Origin: Pseudoduganella armeniaca
Lineage (GTDB): Bacteria > Pseudomonadota > Gammaproteobacteria > Burkholderiales > Burkholderiaceae_D
Reading direction: 5' to 3'
Length of the DNA: 64,000 bases
Assembly: GCF_003028855.1 (NCBI RefSeq)
Contig: NZ_CP028324.1
Span: 4,774,001 to 4,838,000, forward strand
Below the pieces are notes generated by a model, which saw only the letters and a list, made by a program, of their open reading frames with translations, had not been told where the DNA came from and did no database searches. Shown in pieces: positions 25,978-35,444 of the stretch. Position 1 is the first letter of the stretch, and every line of letters begins with the position of its first letter. The translations under genes and the position numbers were made by a program.

Positions 25978-27591
25978 TTATGCCGTTAGTCGCGGCACGT
26001 CGGCCACCGCCCGATCGTCACGCCGCCGCGCGGGCCGCTCGCCATCGACGCCGACGCGGAACACCGCCACCGCGTCCGCCAGCCGCGACGATTGTTCCTG
26101 CATCGCCTCGGCCGCCGCCGCCGCCTCCTCCACCAGTGCCGCGTTCTGCTGCGTGACCTGGTCCATCTGCGTGATGGCCTGGTTGACCTGTTCGATGCCG
26201 CTCTGCTGCTGGGCGCTGGCGTCGGCGATGCGGTCCATGATGTCCGTTACCTGCTGGATCGCGCCGACCACGTCCTGCATCGTGGCGCCGGCGCGGTCCA
26301 CCAGCGCGCTGCCGGCCTGCACCTGCTGGGCCGACTCGCCGATCAGGGCGGCGATCTCCTTGGCCGCCGTGGCCGAACGCTGCGCCAGCGCGCGCACCTC
26401 GGAAGCCACCACGGCAAAGCCGCGCCCCTGCTCGCCGGCGCGGGCCGCTTCCACGGCCGCGTTCAGTGCCAGGATATTGGTCTGGAACGCGATGCTGTCG
26501 ATGACGCTGACGATGTCGACCACCCGGCCGGACGAGGCGCTGATGGCGTTCATCGTCTGTACCACGTCGCCCACGACGGCCCCGCCCTGCACCGCCGTCT
26601 CGGCGGCCGTGCGCGCCAGTTCGCGCGCCTTGTGCGCGTTGTCGGCATTGAAACGCACGGTGGAGGTCAGCTCGTCCATCGAGGACGCGGTCTGCTGCAG
26701 CGAACTGGCTTGCTGTTCCGTGCGGGCCGACAGGTCGAGGTTGCCGGCCGCGATTTCCGTCGACGCCGTGGTGATGGTCTCGGTGCCGTTGCGCACCTGG
26801 CCGACGATGGTCATCAGGCTGCCGTTCATCTTCTTCAGCGCCCGCATCAGCTGGCCCATCTCGTCGCGGGCGTCGCCGTCGATGGCGCTGGTCAGGTCGC
26901 CGGCCGAGACCCGCTCGGCCACGCCCACCGCCTCGTGCAGCGGCTGCGTGATGGTGCTGGTGATGCGCCAGGCCAGCAGCACACCCGTGACGATGGCGAC
27001 CAGGCCGAAACCGAGCAGCAGGTTGCGGCCGCTCTCGTAGGTGCGCTGGATCTGGCTGGCCGTGTCGTCCAGCGCCTTCTGTTCGATGCGCAGCAACGCG
27101 CCCAGTGTGTCCAGGTAGGCCATGCGGCGCGTTTCCAGTTCCGTCGTGTACAGCCGGCGCGCATTGGCCGGGTCGCTGGCCTTGCTCGTCAGGACCGTCT
27201 TGCGGATGGCGACATAAGCCTTGCGCGCGGCCAGCACGTCCGCGTGGGCGGCGCGGGCCGACGGTTCGGTCAACTCGCGGCCGAGCAGGTCCTGGATTTC
27301 GGTGGCGCGGCCGGAGGATTGCGCCATCGTCGCTTCGATGGCCTTCTGCTCGGCGGGATCGGTGGCCAGGAAGGCGGCGCTGGCGCGCGCCGCGTTGACC
27401 TCGATGATCTTGGTCCACTCGGCCATCAGGCGCTCGTTGCGGGTATGCTCGGCAACCAGCCGTTCCGTCATGCGGCTGGCCTGCTGCATGCGCAGCACGC
27501 CGACCAGTGTCATCAGGGCCAGCAGCGCCAGCACGACCGCGAAGCCGAGCCCCAGCCTCGTGCCGATCCGAAGATTACGCAGATTATGCAT
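25978..27591 (-). CDS. Methyl-accepting chemotaxis protein
   Basis: 537-aa chemoreceptor. Transmembrane helix 1 at ~11-33, a four-helix-bundle periplasmic sensor (~35-185), transmembrane helix 2 at ~187-208, HAMP to ~262 and a cytoplasmic signalling domain. The CheA/CheW-binding tip is DSIAFQTNILALNAAVEAARAGEQGRG with GFAVVASEVRALAQRSA. There is no C-terminal CheR-docking pentapeptide. The start ATG at 27589-27591 follows GGGAGGAA; a longer ORF upstream is not supported. The ligand is unknown. Confidence 0.93.
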   Translation of the reverse strand: MHNLRNLRIGTRLGLGFAVVLALLALMTLVGVLRMQQASRMTERLVAEHTRNERLMAEWTKIIEVNAARASAAFLATDPAEQKAIEATMAQSSGRATEIQDLLGRELTEPSARAAHADVLAARKAYVAIRKTVLTSKASDPANARRLYTTELETRRMAYLDTLGALLRIEQKALDDTASQIQRTYESGRNLLLGFGLVAIVTGVLLAWRITSTITQPLHEAVGVAERVSAGDLTSAIDGDARDEMGQLMRALKKMNGSLMTIVGQVRNGTETITTASTEIAAGNLDLSARTEQQASSLQQTASSMDELTSTVRFNADNAHKARELARTAAETAVQGGAVVGDVVQTMNAISASSGRVVDIVSVIDSIAFQTNILALNAAVEAARAGEQGRGFAVVASEVRALAQRSATAAKEIAALIGESAQQVQAGSALVDRAGATMQDVVGAIQQVTDIMDRIADASAQQQSGIEQVNQAITQMDQVTQQNAALVEEAAAAAEAMQEQSSRLADAVAVFRVGVDGERPARRRDDRAVADVPRLTA

Positions 27592-27659
27592 CGTTCCTCC
27601 CGCAGCATACCGTACGGCCAGTCTGCCGCCATTGCAGAGAGAATGCAAGCGCGCCCGCT

Positions 27660-28313
27660 TCAGGCGGCGCGCAGGCGCTGCGGCATGGCGCGCGGGCAAT
27701 CGACGGGATAGAACGGCACCAGTTGCAAGCGGTCGAGCAAGGCCGTGCCGAATTGGCGCGCCAGCGCCGGCCGGATCAGCAATTCCAGCTCCAGCGGCGC
27801 TGGCAATGCCGCCCCGGCGCGACCGCGACAGGCCTGGGCAATGGTCTGGAGGCCAATGTCGGTCGTGGCCATGACGATGGCCTGGCCGGCGTCGGCGCCG
27901 TCCAGCGTGCCATGGGCCAGCACCTGGCGCAACAACGTCACGGCGCTCGGGTGGGCCCGTTCCAGGCGGTCGAGCAGCAGCACGCGGCGCGGATCGCGCC
28001 GCAGCAGGTCGGCCAGGACCTGGCGCAGCGCCTCCACCTCGTGTTGGCGGGTGCAGGCCGCCATGTCCACCGCGATCAGCGCATGGGCGCCGCCGTAGAC
28101 CAATTCGGCCAGTGCCAGCGCCGTGCGCGTGCGCCCGGCCTCGCCGGGGCCGACGAACAGGCCGGCCGCCAGCGGCCCGTCCGGGTCACCCCGGCCGACG
28201 CGGGCGGCACGCAGGCGTTGCGTCACGGTGGCGATCGCATGCAGCTGACCGGGCACGCGATCGTGCAGGCGCAGGTGCAGGTCGTGCGGTATCGTCGTGG
28301 CTAGACTCATCAT
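27660..28313 (-). CDS. ClpV-like AAA+ domain protein with ruined ATPase motifs
   Basis: 217-aa stand-alone protein aligning with the second AAA+ domain of ClpV/ClpB: RVPGQLHAI for RVIGQDEAV, DPDGPLAAGLFVGP, ALALAELVYGG, LLLDRLERAHPS. Every catalytic element is altered. Walker A is GPGEAGRTRTA (Lys to Arg), Walker B is LLLDRLE (catalytic Glu to Arg), the pore loop GYVG is missing with its flanks, sensor-1 Asn is Asp and the arginine finger region is changed. It cannot be an unfoldase as read. It lies 59 nt after hcp in the T6SS cluster, beyond a strong terminator. A structural or adaptor role, or decay, are both possible. Confidence 0.7.
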   Translation of the reverse strand: MMSLATTIPHDLHLRLHDRVPGQLHAIATVTQRLRAARVGRGDPDGPLAAGLFVGPGEAGRTRTALALAELVYGGAHALIAVDMAACTRQHEVEALRQVLADLLRRDPRRVLLLDRLERAHPSAVTLLRQVLAHGTLDGADAGQAIVMATTDIGLQTIAQACRGRAGAALPAPLELELLIRPALARQFGTALLDRLQLVPFYPVDCPRAMPQRLRAA

Positions 28314-28326
28314 GCTGGATTCTTTC

Positions 28327-28354
28327 AAAAAAAAGCCGCGACCCGGGTCGCGGC
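28327..28354 (-). terminator. Intrinsic terminator of hcp (copy 1)
   Basis: The 20-nt perfect palindrome GCCGCGACC/GGTCGCGGC at 28335-28354 is followed on the minus strand by eight T residues. Transcripts from hcp should mostly stop here, before the ClpV-like gene. Confidence 0.9.
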
Positions 28355-28372
28355 AAGCGCCAGGGAAACGGT

Positions 28373-28864
28373 TCAGGCGATGCGGTTGGCGGCCAGGTCC
28401 CAGCCGCCGGACGTGTTGCCGCCGGCACCGCCAGTGATCTTCTGCTGGGTGTAGCGCCAGCGCACCTTGGAGAACTTCAGCGCCACCGATTCGGTCAGGA
28501 TGTCGCCTTCCTTGACCTCCGGCGTGACGGCGCCGATCAGGACATTCTCGATTTCGATCTCGTAGTACTTGATACGCTCGCCCATGGCGTCGGCGCGCAT
28601 GAATTCCAGCTTGGCCTTCGGGATCGTCTTGCCCGCGGCGCACGTCTGCAGCAGCACCGGCGAGGACAGGTCGGCCAGCTTGGTGATGAGGATGTCATGG
28701 TGCTCGCAGCGCTCGGCCGTGTGGCCGCCACCGGTGGAGGCGGTGGCGGACTTGGGCTGCAACACGCCCCAGCCGACCGATTTGCATTCGATCCATTCCT
28801 TGTGTTTTTCGTCGGTCGACTCCCCCTTGATACCGTCAATTTGCAAATAGACGTCGATAGCCAT
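28373..28864 (-). CDS. hcp: Type VI secretion tube protein Hcp (cluster copy)
   Basis: 163-aa Hcp, which forms the hexameric-ring inner tube expelled by the T6SS. Family marks are MAIDVYLQIDGIKGEST, the STGGGHTAERCEH loop and the C-terminal VRWRYTQQKITGGAGGNTSGGWDL. By eye it is about 70% identical to the second Hcp at 58971. It has its own strong terminator, which is usual for highly expressed hcp genes. Confidence 0.96.
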   Translation of the reverse strand: MAIDVYLQIDGIKGESTDEKHKEWIECKSVGWGVLQPKSATASTGGGHTAERCEHHDILITKLADLSSPVLLQTCAAGKTIPKAKLEFMRADAMGERIKYYEIEIENVLIGAVTPEVKEGDILTESVALKFSKVRWRYTQQKITGGAGGNTSGGWDLAANRIA

Positions 28865-28940
28865 CGTGTGCTCCTCTCGTTGTGGATGAAAGAACGTGCC
28901 GGTCGTATGCAGCCACTCCGCGACCGGTCGGAGGCGAAAG

Positions 28941-29537
28941 CTACTTGAGCGCGCCGAACGGGTCGGCGCTGCCCGACTGCGACGTCACGGCCGTCGTCGG
29001 CGCGCGGCCCTGGGCGCCGCTGTTGACGGTGACGGCGCGCGGCTTGGCCACCGGCCGGATCGGCTTCTGCACCGCCGGCACCAGCACGTCTTCGCCCAGG
29101 CTGCTGCGCAGCAGCCCGGCCAGGTGCTGCGCCTCGGTGCGCAGCGGGCCGCCCAGGTGGTTCTGCTTGCTCAGGTCCGCCAGCGCCTTGGTCGACAGGC
29201 GCAGCCCGCCGACGGCGACGATGCTGTTGCCCTGGCGGTCATTCGGATCGCGCTGCAGGCCTTCCAGCGCGGCGTTGATCGCTTCGCCGTAGGCACCACG
29301 GTCGAATTTCAGCTGGGCGAACTGCATCAGCGGCGCCTTCTCGGCCGGGAACCTGGCGCTGGCGCCACGCAGGATCGTGAAGGCGCGCTCGACGTCGCCG
29401 GCGGCGACGCTGCGCTCCGCGTCGGCCAGCGCGAGCGCCAAGGTCGGGGCGGCATTGGTCGCGGGATCGGTCGCGCACGCGCTCAGCAACAGCAGGCTCG
29501 TCACGATGGGCAGGACGGTACGTACGGCATTTCTCAT
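28941..29537 (-). CDS. T6SS-linked lipoprotein with TPR-like repeats
   Basis: 198-aa predicted lipoprotein. The signal peptide ends in the lipobox LLSAC. The mature part has TPR-like helices (LADAERSVAAGDVERAFTILRGASARFPAEKAPLMQFAQLKFDRGAYGEAINAALEGL, described in pieces) and a disordered C-terminus. I chose the second of two close ATGs (29535-29537) because AGGAG lies 6 nt before it and directly abuts the first. Its position next to hcp and divergent from tssJ recalls the TssQ-type T6SS-associated lipoproteins; that name is tentative. Confidence 0.8.
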   Translation of the reverse strand: MRNAVRTVLPIVTSLLLLSACATDPATNAAPTLALALADAERSVAAGDVERAFTILRGASARFPAEKAPLMQFAQLKFDRGAYGEAINAALEGLQRDPNDRQGNSIVAVGGLRLSTKALADLSKQNHLGGPLRTEAQHLAGLLRSSLGEDVLVPAVQKPIRPVAKPRAVTVNSGAQGRAPTTAVTSQSGSADPFGALK

Positions 29538-29594
29538 AGTCATCTCCTAGCGGGCGGGGTGCAGGCATTATTCAAGAGTTACCCCAGCCGGCGA

Positions 29595-29608
29595 TTGCGT
29601 TGACGCAA
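29595..29608. promoter_or_regulatory. Inverted repeat TTGCG-N4-CGCAA (site 1)
   Basis: One of two identical-arm palindromes in the divergent promoter region between the TPR lipoprotein gene and tssJ. It reads TTGCGTTGACGCAA. It is probably an operator; the regulator is unknown. Confidence 0.45.
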
Positions 29609-29635
29609 AGGCCATAAACGGGCGTCACGCGCCGT

Positions 29636-29649
29636 TTGCGGTGTCGCAA
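29636..29649. promoter_or_regulatory. Inverted repeat TTGCG-N4-CGCAA (site 2)
   Basis: Second palindrome, TTGCGGTGTCGCAA, 41 bp centre to centre from site 1, about four helical turns, so both would face the same side of the DNA. Confidence 0.45.
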
Positions 29650-29720
29650 GGGGGCGCGCAAGTGCCTTGGGTTAAATAAGACTCCCCAATTTGTTGTCGT
29701 CTGGAATGAAAGGAGAACCC

Positions 29721-30305
29721 ATGAGACGCATCGCAAGTGGCCTGGCATCCGTGCTGGTCGCCAGTGCGCTGTCGGCCTGCGGCGGCGCCACGCTGGCCGG
29801 CGCCGTGCTGCAGATGGCGGGCGTACAGCGTCCGCCCGAGCTGCCGGACGCGCAGAAACCGCCGCGCACCGTCAGCATCCGATTGCACGCCGCAAGCACC
29901 CTGAACAGCGGTAACGGCGGTCCGCCGCTGGCGCTGGTCGCACGCGTGTACACGCTGCGCCAGGCCGAGGCGTTCGAACGCGTGCCCTATGCCGGCTTCG
30001 CCAATCCGCAGGCCGAACGCGAGCTGCTGGGCCCCGACCTGCTGGGCGTCAAGGAGGTGCTGCTGATTCCGGGCCAGCACTACGAAGTGCAGCAAAAAGT
30101 CAGTCGCGAGGCCGGTTTCATCGGCATCGTTGCCCTGTTTCGCGCGCCCGACGGCCAGCGCTGGCGCGCCGCCTTTCCCGCCGCTGCCGCCGAGCAGTCC
30201 GGCATCACGCTGGGCCTGCACGGCTGCGCGCTGACGGCCGGCGCGGGCGCCCCGCCGCGCCAGCGCCAGCTGAGCCGCCCGCTGTCCGAAGCGCATTGCA
30301 CCTGA
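29721..30305 (+). CDS. tssJ: Type VI secretion lipoprotein TssJ
   Basis: 194-aa outer-membrane lipoprotein of the T6SS trans-envelope complex; it contacts the TssM periplasmic domain. It has a signal peptide with lipobox ALSAC, then the TssJ beta-sandwich: VSIRLHAASTLN, LALVARVYTLRQAEAFERVPYAGF (the loop typical of the family), LIPGQHYEVQQKVSREAGFIGIVALFR. The start at 29721 follows AAAGGAGAA. It is 11 nt before tssL. Confidence 0.9.
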   Translation: MRRIASGLASVLVASALSACGGATLAGAVLQMAGVQRPPELPDAQKPPRTVSIRLHAASTLNSGNGGPPLALVARVYTLRQAEAFERVPYAGFANPQAERELLGPDLLGVKEVLLIPGQHYEVQQKVSREAGFIGIVALFRAPDGQRWRAAFPAAAAEQSGITLGLHGCALTAGAGAPPRQRQLSRPLSEAHCT

Positions 30306-30316
30306 AAGGAATCCAC

Positions 30317-31120
30317 ATGAGCACCCAACCAGACATCGCCGGCGGCCCGGCCCGCGTCGAGCGGCGCGGCGCCCCCAGCCTGTTCGGCAACCGTGCCGCG
30401 GCGCCGGACGGTGCGCGCGCCCAGACCCTGCTGGACCTGCTGCACGAAGGCTTCCACATGCTGTTCCTGCTCAAATCCGGCGCCGCGCCGCCGGACGGCA
30501 CGCAGTTTTCCGAGCAGGTGGTGGCCTACCTGCGCGACTTCGAGCGCGAGGCGCACAAGCTGCGCGCCCAGGTCGAGGACATCGAGGCCGCCAAGTACGC
30601 CTACTGCGCCGCGCTCGACGAGTTCGTGCTGGCGTCAAGCCACGCGCTGCATGAAGCCTGGCAGCGCCGCCCGCTGCAGCTGATCCTGTTCGGCGACCAG
30701 TTGGCGGGCGAGCACTTCTTCGACCGGCTCGAAGCGTTGCGCGTGGCCGGCGCGCCGCGGCTGCCGGCGCTGCAGGTGTTCCATATGTGCCTGCTGCTGG
30801 GCTTTCACGGCAAGTACGCGCTGGACAGCGCCGACAAGCTGGCCTACCTGACCGCGCGGCTGGGCGACGAGATCGCCCACCTGAAAGGGCGGCGTGCGCA
30901 ATTCGCGCCGCGTGCGGAGCGGCCCGACCAGGTGGCGCACAAGTTGCGCGGCAACGTGCCTTTGTGGGCGCTGTCGGCGCTGTTCGCGCTGCTGGGTGCC
31001 GGCGTCTACACGGGACTGCGCACCTCGCTGGACCATGACACCCGCAACGCGATCGCCGGCTATGCGGACCTCGTCAAGCTGGCGCCCAGGCCCGCCAGCT
31101 TCGTCCTCACGCTTCCTTAG
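30317..31120 (+). CDS. tssL: Type VI secretion inner-membrane protein TssL (DotU family)
   Basis: 267-aa DotU/TssL: a cytoplasmic helical hook domain (residues ~30-215) with the family blocks AAKYAYCAALDEFVLAS and LLGFHGKYAL, then one C-terminal transmembrane helix (~221-243) and a short periplasmic tail. There is no fused peptidoglycan-binding OmpA domain; a separate OmpA-like gene follows in the opposite direction and may serve that role. Stops of tssL and that gene overlap by 3 nt. Confidence 0.93.
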   Translation: MSTQPDIAGGPARVERRGAPSLFGNRAAAPDGARAQTLLDLLHEGFHMLFLLKSGAAPPDGTQFSEQVVAYLRDFEREAHKLRAQVEDIEAAKYAYCAALDEFVLASSHALHEAWQRRPLQLILFGDQLAGEHFFDRLEALRVAGAPRLPALQVFHMCLLLGFHGKYALDSADKLAYLTARLGDEIAHLKGRRAQFAPRAERPDQVAHKLRGNVPLWALSALFALLGAGVYTGLRTSLDHDTRNAIAGYADLVKLAPRPASFVLTLP

Positions 31121-31905
31121 TTCGCGACGCGGAACTCGATACGGCGGTTGCGGGCGCGCCCGTCCGCCGTGGCGTTGTCGGCCACGGGACGGTCGGGGCC
31201 CTGGCCGGAGACGGCAATCATGGCGCCGTCGATGCCCTTGCCGGCCAGGTAGCTGCGTACCGCCTCGGCGCGCGCCAGGCTCAATGCCAGGTTGCTTTCG
31301 CGCAGGCCCTTGTTGTCGGTATGGCCGATCACCTCGACCTGCTTGCCCTTCACGCGTGCCAGCGCGGCCGCCATCTCGTCCAGGATGACCAGACCGGAAG
31401 GACGGATCAGCGCCTGGCCGCTCTCGAATTCGATGATGCGCTGGCCCAGCGCCGCGTCCAGCATCTCCTGCTCGGCGGCGGCCACGCGCAGCGCATTGCG
31501 TACCACGTAGGTCGGGTTCAGGCTGCCGGCAATGGCGCTGGCGACCTGCTGGCGGTGTGCCTCGCTGGCCACCTCGCCGCGCACGCTGACGTCGAGTCCC
31601 TCGACCCGCAACTGGCCCTTCGAGACGAGCTTCAGGTTGGCCCCGACCAGCTTCTGCACGTGGCCGTGCCAGTTCGGCGGCAGCACCACGTTGCCGATCG
31701 CGAGCTGATCGACCACCCGCTCGGCGCCATACAGCTCGCGCACGCGCGCCAGCAAGGTGGCCTTGGTGCCTTCGTCGGGCACGGTGCCGCTGGCCAGGAC
31801 CTGGCCCGGCAGTGGCGTGACCGGTGCGGGCACCTGGGCCGACGCGGTGGCGGCGGTGAGCGACAACAGCAGGCAGCAGGAGGTGGGACAGATGAGCGGA
31901 CGCAT
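31117..31905 (-). CDS. OmpA-family protein with BON-like domain, T6SS-linked
   Basis: 262-aa exported protein. Signal peptide (~1-25, ending near ATASAQ), a BON-like segment (LRVEGLDVSVRGEVASEAHRQQVASAI) and a C-terminal OmpA peptidoglycan-binding domain with IIEFESGQALIRPSGL, GHTDNKGLRESNLALSLARAEAVRSYL and the closing NRRIEFRV. The start ATG at 31903-31905 has AAGGAG. Set between tssL and tagF, it is a good candidate to anchor the T6SS membrane complex to peptidoglycan in place of the TssL-fused domain. Confidence 0.88.
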   Translation of the reverse strand: MRPLICPTSCCLLLSLTAATASAQVPAPVTPLPGQVLASGTVPDEGTKATLLARVRELYGAERVVDQLAIGNVVLPPNWHGHVQKLVGANLKLVSKGQLRVEGLDVSVRGEVASEAHRQQVASAIAGSLNPTYVVRNALRVAAAEQEMLDAALGQRIIEFESGQALIRPSGLVILDEMAAALARVKGKQVEVIGHTDNKGLRESNLALSLARAEAVRSYLAGKGIDGAMIAVSGQGPDRPVADNATADGRARNRRIEFRVAN

Positions 31906-31916
31906 GAGGGGCTCCT

Positions 31917-32882
31917 TCACGAAAAGGTGGCGTGGAACAGGTCGGCGCAGGCGCGCAGCGACAGCGTGTCCTGCGCCAGGCAGGCGGCCAGGCGGCGCAT
32001 GGCGGGGTCGTGGCCGAGGGCGTCGTCGACCCATGCCGTGTCGTCGAACGCGATCAGCTGCTCGGCGGCGAATTCCGGATCGATGATCGCGCGCAGCGTG
32101 CCGGGACTGGCGCCGCCGAAGCCGATCAGGAACTGCGGCTCGCCGTGCAGTTCCGTCATGAACAGGGCCAGCTCGATGTCGCGCTGGCGCAGGAACGGCG
32201 CCACCAGCGCCAGCCAGAACGCAGCCACGGCCGGCCGCAGCGCCGCTGCGTGCGGCAGCGGCAAGGCCAGGCTGCGCTCGAGCCGGCGTCCGCCCGCCGC
32301 CTGGCACGGTTGCAGCAGCAGGCCGATGCCCAGCACGATGCCGCGCACGTCGTAGCGCCGCGCGTCGTCCGTCAGCATCGCCTGCAGGCTGGCGACGTCG
32401 TACGCGCTACAGAATGCGGCCAGCGCGCCGGCGTGATCGCCCCGCACCGCGGCGCTGTCGACGCTGGCGGCCGTCAAGGCCTGCAGGGCGTCGGCCGGTT
32501 CGGCCGCGTCATGCACGCCGGCGGCCAGGCGGCCCAGCTGGCGCCAGGCGTCCGCCAGCGCCAGCGGGCTGGCCGGCAGGAAGGCGTGCGGTTGCGCCAC
32601 TTCCAGCGCGCTCATGGCGATGAAGGGAAAGCGCCGTCCCGACAGGTCGCCGCTGGCCAGCAGGTGGCCAGCCACGACGTGCCGGCTGGACGGGCCGACG
32701 AACGCGAAGTCCAGCGGCGCCAACGCGTCGTAATGCAGCTTCCAGCGCGCATTGCTGGCCAGCTCCGTCAACGTGGCCGCGATCCAGGCGTCCAGCAGCG
32801 CGCCGAGCGCATGTTGTGCGCCGGAGCGAACGAAATCCGAGCGGGTCGCCAGCTTGCCGAAATAGCCGATGGCTGCGTTCAT
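31917..32882 (-). CDS. tagF: Type VI secretion system-associated protein TagF
   Basis: 321-aa protein with the TagF N-terminal domain: IGYFGKLATRSDFVRSGAQHALGALLDAWIA and LDFAFVGPSSRHVVAGHLLASGDLSGRRFPFIAMSAL (motifs in pieces). In Pseudomonas TagF restrains T6SS assembly until the threonine-phosphorylation or surface-sensing signal arrives. The C-terminal ~150 residues are less conserved. The start overlaps the tssM stop (ATGA), so its translation would normally be coupled to tssM, which is now interrupted far upstream. Confidence 0.88.
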   Translation of the reverse strand: MNAAIGYFGKLATRSDFVRSGAQHALGALLDAWIAATLTELASNARWKLHYDALAPLDFAFVGPSSRHVVAGHLLASGDLSGRRFPFIAMSALEVAQPHAFLPASPLALADAWRQLGRLAAGVHDAAEPADALQALTAASVDSAAVRGDHAGALAAFCSAYDVASLQAMLTDDARRYDVRGIVLGIGLLLQPCQAAGGRRLERSLALPLPHAAALRPAVAAFWLALVAPFLRQRDIELALFMTELHGEPQFLIGFGGASPGTLRAIIDPEFAAEQLIAFDDTAWVDDALGHDPAMRRLAACLAQDTLSLRACADLFHATFS

Positions 32883-35444
32883 TGAACACCTCCGTTGACG
32901 ACGGCGGCCGGTGCCGCGGCGACCGTGGCCGCCGGGACGGTCGGCGATGGCGGCGACGCAAGGCGCGGCGCGCCGACGATCGTTTCCGGCAGGCGCATGC
33001 CGCCATAGCCCTGCGTCGGCGCCGGTCCGCCGCTGCTGGTGATGCGCAGGTCCACGGCCACCGTGATCCCGCCCGCCGTCCAGCGCAGCTCGTGCACGCC
33101 GCCTTCCTTGCGCGTCTTGCTGGCCGCGTCGATCATGCGTTTCAGGCCGAACTGGCCCGGCTCGTTGAACAGCTCCACGTTGCGGCCGTCGAACGCCACG
33201 GCGCTGATGCGCGCCCCGGGGATACCTTGCGTGCCCGGGTGGACCATGCTGGCCCACTGCGGCGGCGTGTTGCGGTAGCGCAGCTGCTGGCCGTCGATCT
33301 CGACCGTGTATTCGACGGTGCCCGGCGCCGGAATCGGCAGGATCTGGAACAGGGTCTGGCTGGCCCCGCTCGCCACCGCGCCGCCGGCACCGGCCGCCGC
33401 GATCCAGCCGGGGAAGCGCTGCACGGCGACCGGCTGCAGGGTGATGCCCATGTCGGCCCAGGTGCGGGGCGCCAGCACGTCGCCGCGCCGGACCACCAGC
33501 TGGCCCATCGTCGTCGTCACGAATTTCGCCACCAGCCCGTCCGGCCCGAAGAACTGGGCGATCTCGGCCTGGGTCGCCTCGATGCGCGCGTCCGGCGCGA
33601 ACGGGTACTTGGTCGCCAGCGAACGGTTGAACGGCTCGTACACCTGCGCCAGCCAGGTCTTGTTGATCTCGTTTTCCGTCGGCCCCACGATGACGGCGAA
33701 CGTCTGCATCAGCGGCCGCACCAGCAGCGGCCGCACGGCCTGGCGCTGGGCATCGCTGATCCCGTTCAGCATCTGCTCGTCGACGAAGCGCAGCGCCTCG
33801 GCCAGCTCGGAGCCAGTGCCCTCCAGCGTCTGCTGCATGAACTGGCGCGCGCCCGGGCCCGGGTCGCCCTGGTTCTTCAGCTGGTTCAGGCGGGTGCGCA
33901 GGCGCGACAGCGCGTCGAGGTAGGAGCGCAGCAGCGAGGCATCGCCTTCGTGCGCGCCGACGATGCGCGCCACCGCCGCGAACTCGCGGGCGACCGGGCC
34001 CGCTTCGCGCGCCGTGCCCAGGTTGACGTTCACGTTCACCGGTGCCGGCGCGCGCCGCAGCACGACGCTCTTGAACCATGCCTGGAAGCCCGTCTGCGCC
34101 TGCTGCAGGCTGGCATTGGCCGCTGCCGGGTTGTCCCACGAGGTTTGTTCGCGGATGGCGCGCAGGATCTTCGCGACCGGCGACGCCTGCGGGTCGCCCA
34201 GCCGGTTCATCGCCGCCACGGCGCCGTTGAAGCCGCCCATGTCCGCGATGGCGATGCCCTGCACGAACTTCTGCCATTCGCGCGTGTACTCGGCCTTGTA
34301 CATCTCCGTCAGGTTGCGGCGGATCTGTTCCGGGCTGCCTTCCAGCGTCAGGTCGTCGCGGCTGGACGTCTTCAACACCCAGTCCGTGCTTTGCAGTTCC
34401 TGGCCGGCCGCCGTGCGGATCGCGGCCTCGACGTACTTGTCCCACGCTTCGCGCGTGAACGTGCCGGAGATCGCATGGCTGCCCTGCACCAGAGCAGGTT
34501 CGGCCGGATTCGCGGTCTCGCCGACGATGCGCTGCACCGTCATCGCCGGGAAGCGGGTGGCCGCGCGCGCCTTGATCTCGCCATACACGCGGTCGCGCGC
34601 CGGCATGCCGCGCACCACGCGGCGCAGGTTCTCGCGCGCCGTGTCCACCAGCGCCAGCTTCTGCTCGATGCGCGGCCAGGACGGATCGCCCACCTGCGCC
34701 AGGTAGAACGTCATCAACCGTTCGGCACTGCGGATCAGCTGTTCGCGCGCCATCGTGCCGCGGTTGGCTTCCAGCCAGCCGCGCCAGAAACGGGTCAGCT
34801 GGTCGTTCAGGTGCCCCGGCTCGGCGCGCGCCGGGTCGGCCAGCATCAGGTAGGTCTTCAGCGCGTTGTAGGCATCCTCGACGTTGGTGGGCGACGCGTC
34901 GGCATAAGCGCGCGCTGTCGTCACAGGTGCGGCCGCCTGCGCGCCGACGGCCGGCGTGACGAGCTGCCCGGCATTGGCGTTCATCTCGTACAGCAGCGCC
35001 TCCAGGTTGGCCGCGACGGGCTTGACCATCACCTCGCGCACGCCGGCGAAGTATTCCTCGCGCAGCTTGCGCTCCAGCAGGGCGCCCTGGTACAGGCCCA
35101 AACCCAGCGCCCACGGCCGTTCGGCGCGGTAGCGGTCGAGCTGCTCGATGCGGTCCTGCAGCACCTCCAGCGCCTGCAGGCGCACCTGCAGGTCGAGGCG
35201 GCGGTCCTGCAGGCGGATCACCTTGTCCAGGTCGGCGCGCACCGTCGCGACCAGCTGGCGGTTGGCCTGGTAGGACCAGCTCCAGCCGCCCAGCGCGACG
35301 CCCAGCAGCACCGCCACCGCGATCAATGCGCCGTATTTCAGCCGCGTGCGGGCCGGACTGGCGTATTGCGACACCAGCTGGCGGTCGGCGAAGATCACCT
35401 TGCGGAACAGGTCCAGCAGGAAGTAGCCGCCCTGCCGGCCGCTG
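32879..35444 (-). CDS. tssM: TssM C-terminal fragment (periplasmic part)
   Basis: Open frame downstream of the duplication, starting in GGYFLLDLFRKVIFADRQLV and containing the third membrane helix (LIAVAVLLGVALGGWSW) and the ~800-residue periplasmic region with the IcmF-related (VYEPFNRSLATKYPFAPDA) and DUF1215-like C-terminal blocks. It carries the TssJ-binding part of TssM. It has no strong start of its own. Confidence 0.8.

Noticed and set aside
28865..28940. A possible sigma-54 promoter (GGCAC and a TT element) before hcp
   Set aside because: The -12 element lacks the essential GC, so the match is too weak to report as a site.
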